From Lawsonibacter sp900766145 (lineage in GTDB: Bacteria; Bacillota; Clostridia; Oscillospirales; Oscillospiraceae): a stretch of 64,000 nucleotides of DNA. The notes beneath the pieces are model-generated. The model had not been told where the DNA came from and did no database searches. It saw only the letters and a list, made by a program, of their open reading frames with translations. The stretch lies in NCBI RefSeq assembly GCF_030372275.1, contig NZ_JAUDDJ010000014.1; one strand, written 5' to 3'. This document shows positions 58,120-64,000 of the stretch, piece after piece. Made by a program: the position numbers and the translations under genes. The number at the start of each line of letters is the position of its first letter. Within the stretch, counting starts at the first letter, position 1.

Positions 58120-58348
58120 TTATCGGGTCCATCCCAGCACAGCGTCCAGTTCCTCCTGAGTGGCCTCCGAGAAATTCTTCCGCACCTGCTCGTAGATCAG
58201 CATCTTAGATTCCGCTGGTTCTGCAGAATAGGCGGAGGAGATGTGGTCATATCCCCACAGGACCTCTGGGGTGGTGTAGACGGAGATGGGCCAGCCGTAG
58301 GGGGCCCCCCTCTTGTTGATCCGCTGGCGGAAGTCCCGGATGAGCAGA
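58120..58348 (-). pseudogene. Orphan carboxy-terminal fragment of an unidentified gene
   Basis: Reading on the minus strand from about 58348, the frame LLIRDFRQRINKRGAPYGW... continues to ...EELDAVLGWTR and TAA at 58122-58120, about 75 aa. Composition and codon use are those of a real protein end, but there is no start codon or upstream body: the sequence just upstream belongs to another gene in a different frame. It is the remains of a gene cut by recombination or deletion at about 58349. Confidence 0.7.
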
Positions 58349-59549
58349 TACTCTCATCAATGACAAGAACGCGGTCAAGGTCGGCTTCGGCTTCCATAAG
58401 GCGGGGCTTGATGGTGTCGCCCAAACCGTCCTCGGCGGTCTGGTAAATCACATTGAACGGCTCATGCGCCGCCATGTGTGGGAACGGCTTGCGGTTGGTA
58501 CAGGCCGCGGCAAGGCGTAGGGCAAAGGTGGTCTTGCCCTCGCCGGGGTTGCCCTGCACAATGGTTACTTTCCCAAAGGGGATATACGGTTCCCATAGCC
58601 ATTCAACGGTCTGCGTGTCCACCTCGCTCATGCGGATAATCTCAACGGTTTCTTCCTGCGGCGGCTCTTTCAAGCCATAGATTGCTTCCCGCAAATACTT
58701 CCCGTCTTTGATTTCTGCCCGGTGCTGCAACACCTCGTTCCAATCCTTGAAAAGAGGGATAAGCCGGTGGACGGTATAGCCCTCCGGCATGAGCTTCACA
58801 AGGCGGCTGCAAGCGTCGTTTCCGGCTTCGTCGCTGTCAAGGCAGAGATAAACGGTCTTGATGTTCGGACGGTCAGAGAGAAAGCGGAGCAGGGCTTTTT
58901 CTCCCACGCCGCCCAATGACAGGTAGCTTTGCTTCTGCCATTCCTTTTTGAACAGGCAGAGGAAAGAGAGCAGGTCAACGGGGGCTTCAAAGACGAAAAG
59001 CCTTTCACCCTCGCCCCGGTAGCAGAAGTTAAAGGCTTTGTCGCTGCCTTTCACATCAAGCCGGAAGTTTCCCGCCGTTCCCTTGCTGTGAGCGTAGCGC
59101 GGTATTCCGTCCTCGTCCCGCCCCACGAATACGGCGTTGTGGTGGGCTGCGTCCTCGTAAATATCGCCGCTGGCAAAGAAAAAGCCCGTCACATCTTCAT
59201 CAATGCGGCGGGCGGCTGTGAGGTAGTTCCTCGCTGTTTGGTTGTCGGGACTGCGGGGCGGCAATCGGAATTGCGGGGAGTCCTGCGGCGGTGTGGCTCT
59301 CTTTTCTCCTGTGAGAAGTTCAACGGCTTCGGTGAAGCTCTTACCGAAAAACTCCATGACAAAATCAACGGGGCCGCCGCCCTTGCTCTGACTGTGGCGA
59401 TACCACTTGTTGCCCCGGACGGTCAGGCTGTCGTGCCGTTTCCAGCGGTATTCCTGTCCGGCGCGTTCCAGCGGTTCTCCCTGCGATTGCAGGAACAAAA
59501 CAAGGTCGGCTTGGTTCGCCCGGTCTATCTGTTCTTGGGTGTAATACAT
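58197..59549 (-). pseudogene. Truncated TOPRIM primase / RepA-type AAA helicase
   Basis: The amino-terminal CHC2/DUF3991/TOPRIM part is intact (VYLCLDSDEAGNDACSRL). A RecA-like helicase domain then begins: VTIVQGNPGEGKTTFALRLAAA (Walker A) and FNVIYQTAEDGLGDTIKPRL. At DRVLVIDES (about 58349) the family sequence ends. The last 50 codons (GTSASGSTRGGPPTAGPSPST...) are an out-of-frame reading of the neighbouring orphan fragment. The protein therefore lacks Walker B completion and the rest of the helicase. The GGAGGT-led start at 59549 is normal. Confidence 0.85.
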
Positions 59550-59628
59550 GATTGATACCTCCGGTGGTTGAAGTATTCATGGTTTTGAAGTACAATAACA
59601 ATAAATCGAAAGTTGGTGAAGAAATTCT

Positions 59629-60087
59629 ATGAGCGTATGCACATTTATTGCTTCGGATTTTCTCTTGACGGAAGTTTCGCCCGTTCAGGACTATCCATTT
59701 GAAATAAATCTTGATAATGGCACAATGTATGACGGTGGTGCAGATGATAACTATTTTCTGCATTCCTTTCAAGATGTTCAGAACTATTCTGACAAGAAAA
59801 ATGGGGTTTGTCTGGAATGGAACTACTTTACAGAGGGTCGGGCAAAGCAAATTATTGAATATATAAAAAATGCCTTGCAGAATACGACTTCAATAGAACT
59901 CTGGCATGTATGGTTAATGGACTACTATGAATTTGAGGACAGACCTGTAATTCATAAGCAAACAGTTTCCATTGATGAACTTACTACAAAACATATCAAG
60001 GAAATTGATGATGCAGAGATTTGGAATACTCCCGATAAAATGTATCCGAATAGGCCGTCATTCTATTGCTTGGAAATAAAACGATAA
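59629..60087 (+). CDS. Unknown AT-rich accessory protein (152 aa)
   Basis: An acidic, aromatic-rich protein (MSVCTFIASDF..., then NLDNGTMYDGGADDNYFLHSF) that I know only as a recurring hypothetical in Firmicutes. It is encoded opposite to its neighbours and in DNA clearly richer in A+T than the relaxase and primase genes beside it, so it is an inserted cargo gene. No catalytic motif is recognised. GGTGAAG precedes the ATG. Confidence 0.7.
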   Translation: MSVCTFIASDFLLTEVSPVQDYPFEINLDNGTMYDGGADDNYFLHSFQDVQNYSDKKNGVCLEWNYFTEGRAKQIIEYIKNALQNTTSIELWHVWLMDYYEFEDRPVIHKQTVSIDELTTKHIKEIDDAEIWNTPDKMYPNRPSFYCLEIKR

Positions 60088-60152
60088 TGAACTCCCTATT
60101 TGTCAGGCGGTACATAGGACGGACAAGCCGGATAGCTTGCCCGTCCTTTTCT

Positions 60153-61661
60153 TTATCTCTCCTGTTCGTGCCGTTTGGTGCGGGTCTGCGTCTGTTCCGG
60201 CTGGTCGGCGCGGAGTGCAATATCCACGCACCTGCGGATATTTTGAAGTTCGGAAAGGTCGCTGCGGGTGCCTTTCAGCTTGGCGTATTCCGTTTCCCTC
60301 TGTGTTTTGAGGGCGGCATATTCTTTCTCCCATGCGGAGATCGGCAGGGTTTTCACACCCTCCGGCAAATGGGCATGGAGATAGCGGTTTGCCGCGTTCC
60401 AAAGGGTCAACTCGGCGCGGCGGGCTTCCGCAAACTTCTCCTGTTTTCCTTTCCAGCGGATTTGCCGGTACTCGTCTTGTACGGGCTTGTAGGTCTGATA
60501 ATTCCTGCCGTACTCAATGAGCTTTTGCAGCTCTTTCATGCGCTGCTCGGCGGTTTTCATTCCCGCCCGGATAGCGTCGGCCTGTTCGCTGACAGAGGAA
60601 AGGGCTGCGTCCAGCTCGTCAAGGGTAGAGATACCATGCTCGTAAAGATAGTTGACCGCCGCCGCTACGGTTTTCAGTTCGTCGGCTGCGTGCTGCCTTT
60701 GCCAACTCTGCGAATACTTCCGGCTCTTTTCTCTCTGAACGCTCAAATACTTCATCAGCAGATTTGCAAGGCCGGGGGATTGTTGTGGTTGCTCCGGGGC
60801 GGTTTCCCGCGCTTTGAACAGGTCGGCAATCCACTCTTTGAGCTTCCCAACCTGCGCCCGGATTTCCCGGATAAGGCGGTTTGCCTTTTGGATATTGCGG
60901 TTCAGTTCGCCTTTCTCGGTGACTATACCTTTCTTCTCCATCTGGCAAGCCGCCACACCCATGTGGACGGTAGGCAGCTCGTCAATGCCGCGCTCGGCGT
61001 TGCTGCGGTGGTCGATACGCTGCGGGATTCCGGCTCGTTCAAGGTAGGCGTTTGAAATATCCGCCCATGCCTTACGCCACAAGAGGGCGTTGCCCTTGTC
61101 GTTCCAGCCGGTCAGGTCAACTTTGTGGGTCTTGTATCTGCCACTTGGCAAGCGGATACGCTCGCCGTTTTCATCGAGGTCATATTCCTTTCTGGACTTC
61201 GCCGCCCACGCGCCGCGCTCGTCAAGGGGGCGCATGGTAAGCATGATGTGACAATGGGGATTGCCTTTGCCGGTGTCGTGAATGGCATAATCAACGCACA
61301 TTCCTCTGGAAACAAATTGAGAGGAACAGTATTCCCGGACAAGCCGGATCTGTTCCTCTCTGGATAACTCTATGGGGAGTGCCGCGTCAATCTCTCTGGC
61401 AAGCTGGGCGTTCCCGGCTTTCTCGTAAAGCTCCACGCTGTTCCACAAGGTTGAACGGTCAGAGAAAGAGGGCGGAGCGTGGGTCGGCAGCATGATTTCT
61501 GTATGGACAACACCGCCTTTGCGGGTGTAGTCGTGGGTCATTCCGTCCCACTCATTTGTCAGCTTTTCGCCGCTTCGGTAGGCGGCAGCGGCAACGGCTG
61601 ATTTGCCCTTGCCCCGGCTGACAATGCTGATGTTACAATGATAAATGGCTATGGGTATCAC
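60153..61661 (-). CDS. MobA/MobL-family relaxase
   Basis: A relaxase of about 500 aa. The amino terminus IAIYHCNISIVSRGKGKSAVAAAAYRSGEKL holds the family signature with conserved Tyr. The histidine triad is in DTGKGNPHCHIMLTMRPL at about residues 125-142. A long helical, charged carboxy-terminal half follows. It nicks the oriT of the element so a co-resident conjugative system can move it. The start is odd: the normal ATG position is ATA (61652-61650) with GGGAGG at ideal spacing, while the GTG at 61661 touches that site. I report the GTG start. DUF3847 precedes it. Confidence 0.9.
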   Translation of the reverse strand: MIPIAIYHCNISIVSRGKGKSAVAAAAYRSGEKLTNEWDGMTHDYTRKGGVVHTEIMLPTHAPPSFSDRSTLWNSVELYEKAGNAQLAREIDAALPIELSREEQIRLVREYCSSQFVSRGMCVDYAIHDTGKGNPHCHIMLTMRPLDERGAWAAKSRKEYDLDENGERIRLPSGRYKTHKVDLTGWNDKGNALLWRKAWADISNAYLERAGIPQRIDHRSNAERGIDELPTVHMGVAACQMEKKGIVTEKGELNRNIQKANRLIREIRAQVGKLKEWIADLFKARETAPEQPQQSPGLANLLMKYLSVQREKSRKYSQSWQRQHAADELKTVAAAVNYLYEHGISTLDELDAALSSVSEQADAIRAGMKTAEQRMKELQKLIEYGRNYQTYKPVQDEYRQIRWKGKQEKFAEARRAELTLWNAANRYLHAHLPEGVKTLPISAWEKEYAALKTQRETEYAKLKGTRSDLSELQNIRRCVDIALRADQPEQTQTRTKRHEQER

Positions 61662-61902
61662 CTCCCGGATAGGATAACAAAACCCGCAAAAATGGTACAG
61701 ACGCCAAAGGCGGGTGTACTGTTTTTGTGGGTGTGCAGAGATAGCCGCGTAAGCGGCGCAAGGGGTGCAGCCCCTTGTTGCGGCAAAGCCGCCAATGTCG
61801 GTCAGAGAGGGAAGCAAGCGGCTTTCTCTCTGTGCCGACAAGCCCTCGGCAGAGCGCACGCACCCGTAAGGGTGTATAAGTGCGCCCTTTGTGCCAAAGG
61901 GA

Positions 61903-62199
61903 TTATTCGCTTTTCCCGCCCTTGGTGCGTTTTTTCAGATAAGCCCGCGCTTCCTCGCTCGTCAAGGCAAGCCGGAGAAAGGCGGCGGCTTCCTCGTCGG
62001 TCATGGTCTTGGCTTCCGGCACAATGCTCTCAAAGACCGCACCCCGGACGATCAGCCGATGGCTGCGCGTCCTGCGTTCCTCTTGGGATAACTTTTGCCG
62101 CAACACCTTTTCCCGGTTTTCAAGCTGCCGGATTTTCTTCTTCCCGTCCTCAATCTCGGCTTGCAATTCCTCGCGGTTTTTTTCTCTCGGTTTCGTCAT
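61903..62199 (-). CDS. DUF3847 mobilization-associated protein
   Basis: A 98-aa basic coiled-coil protein (ELQAEIEDGKKKIRQLENREKVLRQKL, then RTRSHRLIVRGAVFESIVP) of the DUF3847 type, which regularly sits upstream of MobA/MobL relaxases. A relaxosome accessory role is likely. AAGGAGTG precedes the ATG. The 240 bp between it and the relaxase holds no gene and could contain oriT. Confidence 0.82.
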   Translation of the reverse strand: MTKPREKNREELQAEIEDGKKKIRQLENREKVLRQKLSQEERRTRSHRLIVRGAVFESIVPEAKTMTDEEAAAFLRLALTSEEARAYLKKRTKGGKSE

Positions 62200-62231
62200 G
62201 GGTGGTCACTCCTTTCTACCTGTCGGCATAG

Positions 62232-62266
62232 AAAAAGGACAGTCGATTTCCTCGGCTGTCCTTTTG
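62232..62266 (-). terminator. Terminator after the rRNA methyltransferase
   Basis: On the minus strand, AAAAGGACAG-CCGAGGAAATCGA-CTGTCCTTTTTC. Confidence 0.85.
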
Positions 62267-62330
62267 ATTAGGGTGTTTGGTTTACTCCGTTCTGCTCAAT
62301 AAATGGGAATATTAAATATCAATACGCCCT

Positions 62331-63164
62331 TTAATACATTCCTATTAAAACATCAGCTTCGATTGTCAAATGTGTGAGAGTACGCCAATCAACGCAATCT
62401 TTTTCAACGCAAAAGAGAAGCGGCGTCATTTCAATAAACGACATTCTTTGTTCTGATGACAACTGTACGGTGGCTGAAACCGTTTCTCTTGAAATGGTTT
62501 TAAGATATTTCTCAAAATATTCAACGACAGACTCATTTGAATAATCTGGATTTTTCAAGTGTGCTTGCACTTTAGTCCTGATTTCCCTCAAATGATTTTT
62601 CGTAGGAATTACTTTCACAACATATCCGTTAGGAGATAGCAATCGCTGAAATTCTTTGTAGTGTGCAGGCGAAAATATGTCTAAAATACAATCCATACTT
62701 CCGTCTTTCAAAGGGATTTTTGATAAGTCAGTAACAAACCACTTCACTGCTTTGCGCTTGTCTTTTTTTGATGCAATCTGTATTGCCTCCCTTGACAAGT
62801 CAAAGGCAAAGATGTTTCGTTCTGTTCTTTGCTGTATCTGCCTTGCATAGAAACCCTCGCCGCAACCAACATCTAAAATGTTTCTTATAGATGGCGTATC
62901 AGAAATAAACTGTATGATTTTCTCCAACACAACATCATACATGCCATACTCCAAAATTTGGTGCCGGTTGTCAAAAGACCGCTTGCTGTAGTTGGTTTTG
63001 GGCGATGATTTTAACAACAAATTTACATACCCATATCTTGAAATATCAAAGCAATGTCCATGTCTACAAATTAGGCTATTGCCTTGTATATCCATTGATT
63101 TTGTGCAAATTGGGCATTGAAAATAAACCTTGCTGTCTGCAAAGCGTGATAAATTATTATTCAT
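62331..63164 (-). CDS. 23S rRNA (guanine-N1) methyltransferase, RlmA/TlrB-like
   Basis: A 277-aa SAM-dependent methyltransferase. A zinc knuckle lies at the amino terminus (CPICTKSM...ICRHGHCFD, residues 17-40), followed by the RlmA-type VNLLLKSSPKTNYSKRSFD segment. The SAM-binding loop ILDVGCGEGFYARQI is at about residue 96, with FAFDLSREAIQIA and LDIFSPAHYKEFQRLL downstream. RlmA(I)/(II) enzymes methylate G745/G748 of 23S rRNA; TlrB-type members confer macrolide resistance. The gene is AT-rich against its neighbours and preceded by a macrolide-type leader peptide, both pointing to an acquired, drug-inducible cargo gene. Confidence 0.88.
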   Translation of the reverse strand: MNNNLSRFADSKVYFQCPICTKSMDIQGNSLICRHGHCFDISRYGYVNLLLKSSPKTNYSKRSFDNRHQILEYGMYDVVLEKIIQFISDTPSIRNILDVGCGEGFYARQIQQRTERNIFAFDLSREAIQIASKKDKRKAVKWFVTDLSKIPLKDGSMDCILDIFSPAHYKEFQRLLSPNGYVVKVIPTKNHLREIRTKVQAHLKNPDYSNESVVEYFEKYLKTISRETVSATVQLSSEQRMSFIEMTPLLFCVEKDCVDWRTLTHLTIEADVLIGMY

Positions 63165-63183
63165 TTGTTTTTCCTCCGTAATT

Positions 63184-63246
63184 ACATCTCTGCTTCAATA
63201 AGCGAGTTATGCAATACGGATAACCGCAACATAACTCGCGGTTTTA
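63184..63246 (-). promoter_or_regulatory. Translational attenuator hairpins before the methyltransferase
   Basis: On the minus strand, GCGAGTTATG / CATAACTCGC (63239-63230 with 63211-63202) form a perfect 10-bp stem. An alternative AACCGC/GCGGTT stem uses its 5' arm region and is mutually exclusive. The loop TCCGTA is complementary to TACGGA within the methyltransferase Shine-Dalgarno region (ATTACGGAGG), so the structure could hide that site. Confidence 0.7.
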
Positions 63247-63270
63247 TCTTAATCTCATAAATGTAACCAT
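63244..63270 (-). CDS. Leader peptide MVTFMRLR of a drug-responsive attenuator
   Basis: An 8-codon ORF (ATG GTT ACA TTT ATG AGA TTA AGA TAA) with TTGGAGG 7 bases before its ATG. The end Met-Arg-Leu-Arg is the minimal peptide known from ErmDL to stall ribosomes in the presence of macrolides (the Arg-x-Arg class). The stop codon lies immediately before the hairpins that precede the rRNA methyltransferase gene, the arrangement of erm-type translational attenuators. Confidence 0.75.
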   Translation of the reverse strand: MVTFMRLR

Positions 63271-63349
63271 TGTGTTGTCCTCCAATCAATTCCGCAGTAT
63301 TACTCTGCTTTTAGAAAAAGTATAGCACAAAACTATGAACATTTCCACT

Positions 63350-63646
63350 CTATTTCAGCCTGTCGGCGGCGTTGCTCTCTCTGGCGTACCGCCGCGCCGC
63401 TTCCCGCCGTTCCTCGCTGTATGGGGCGGTCAGACGGAAAGAGAAGCGGCCTTTCTCAATGTCAAACTCCATGCAGCCCGTTTCCGGGTCTGCGTCGGTC
63501 TGGCGGCACACATCGGGGTGCTGCTCGGCATAGGCGGCAAGCCGCTTCTTCAAGTCGGTATTGTGGGTACGGATATGGATCAACGGGTCTTTCTCATCAA
63601 ACCAGATGTCTGTGGTCTTTTTTTGCTTGGGAAGCCCTGTTCGCAT
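63350..63646 (-). CDS. Unknown 98-aa mobile-element ORF, possibly 5'-altered
   Basis: A basic protein (PKQKKTTDIWFDEKDPLIHIRT...) with a charged helical end (YSEERREAARRYARE). I recognise no domain. The ATG at 63646 has no Shine-Dalgarno site; the open frame extends upstream about 9 codons (LIIAKLPPF) without a good start. It overlaps a short ORF with a strong ribosome binding site in another frame, so the natural 5' end may have been lost or replaced. Confidence 0.45.
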   Translation of the reverse strand: MRTGLPKQKKTTDIWFDEKDPLIHIRTHNTDLKKRLAAYAEQHPDVCRQTDADPETGCMEFDIEKGRFSFRLTAPYSEERREAARRYARESNAADRLK

Positions 63647-63677
63647 AAAGGGCGGTAATTTTGCTATAATCAGTCAT
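63597..63677 (-). pseudogene. Start of a large serine recombinase gene, interrupted after 11 codons
   Basis: ATG 63677 follows AGGAGGT. The peptide begins MTDYSKITALY, the typical opening of TnpX/TndX-like large serine recombinases (normally continuing xRLSRDDE). Here it diverges at codon 12 and stops after 26 codons, lacking the catalytic serine region. Either a recombinase gene was deleted just after its start or this is a coincidental match. Confidence 0.45.
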
Positions 63678-63724
63678 GTGCATAACCTCCTGTGCGTCCA
63701 TGTAGGTGTCCTTTACACTTAAAA

Positions 63725-64000
63725 TTATGCACTCCACCGGGCCGAGCCGTACTCCTCGTCACGCCGGAACTTCTTGGCTTTTTTACTTTTCATGTGGATG
63801 AACAGACGGAACGCCACGGCTCCCACGATACCAACCAGCCAGTCAACAGGGTTTAGCCCCGGCGCGAAATCGGCAAAGGCCGGGCCGATAGTCTGGCCGA
63901 TCCCCATCACTTTTGTTAGGAAACCCGCACCAGCGGCCAGCCGATAGGCCGTACTCAATTTGAGGAACGCCCAGCCGATGAACACATACGGGATATTGGG
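63725..64000 (-). pseudogene. 5' fragment of a second VirD4-type coupling protein gene (runs off the window)
   Basis: Minus-strand reading from the right edge gives PNIPYVFIGWAFLKLSTAYRL..., two membrane helices and MKSKKAKKFRRDEEYGSARW. This is the amino-terminal region of VirD4/TraG coupling proteins up to the conserved GSARW motif (compare HGTARW at the start of the gene at 300-2132). It then ends with two foreign codons and TAA (63727-63725). Walker motifs and the rest of the roughly 600-aa protein are missing, so the gene is broken at the GSARW codons. The start lies beyond 64000. Confidence 0.8.

Overview
This is chromosomal DNA of a spore-forming, GC-rich gut Firmicute, most likely an Oscillospiraceae relative (Flavonifractor/Pseudoflavonifractor/Lawsonibacter type). 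The evidence is spoVAD/spoVAE, a Firmicute-style rpoB-rpoC pair, a sialic acid utilisation operon, a flavodiiron-rubredoxin protein, and conjugative-element genes typical of gut Clostridia at both ends. The genus is an inference; no rRNA gene is present.

Layout. (1) 1-9.1 kb: one end of an integrative conjugative/mobilizable element, all genes on the minus strand: HTH protein, VirD4-type coupling protein, TOPRIM protein, MobP-type relaxase, RHH accessory protein, a GC-rich hairpin cluster that may hold oriT, then several unknown proteins preceded by repeated terminator/antiterminator modules. (2) 9.17-9.64 kb: five tRNA genes (Val-Asp-Phe-Gly-Cys in transcription order) from one strong promoter. 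(3) 10-51.3 kb: chromosomal housekeeping and niche genes: pfkA, guaB, acyl-ACP thioesterase, spoVAD-spoVAE, PadR/DUF2812, a zinc alcohol dehydrogenase, a UvrD-type helicase, a calcium-repeat protein/ECF sigma/anti-sigma locus, a P-type ATPase under a yybP-ykoY (Mn2+) riboswitch, a macro-domain protein, a 34-aa membrane protein, rpoC/rpoB, the sialic acid operon (AGE epimerase, nanA, SSS transporter, yhcH) with a palindromic operator, flavorubredoxin, a processive GT2, an OpuC-type ABC system with a hairpin over its ribosome binding site, the VTC/DUF4956/CotH operon, a CDF exporter under a NiCo riboswitch, and a VanY-like carboxypeptidase. (4) 51.3-64 kb: a second, mosaic mobile element inserted inside a tRNA-Ala(GGC) gene. 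It carries a large serine recombinase, an AAA ATPase-nuclease, a Y-family polymerase/YolD pair, a truncated primase-helicase, a MobA/MobL relaxase, and an AT-rich cargo rRNA methyltransferase. At its right edge lies a truncated virD4.

Strongest signals. The rRNA methyltransferase at 62331-63164 is preceded by an 8-codon leader ORF, MVTFMRLR, with its own Shine-Dalgarno site and mutually exclusive hairpins. The Met-Arg-Leu-Arg end is the known macrolide-stalling core of ErmD-type leaders, so this is a candidate drug-inducible attenuator on an RlmA/TlrB-type methylase. Other notable features are covarying attenuator modules at 8.1-9.0 kb, two metal riboswitches (Mn2+ and Ni2+/Co2+), an ECF/anti-sigma/Ca-repeat locus beside the metal ATPase, a tRNA gene split by an element, and two gene-truncating junctions in the second element.
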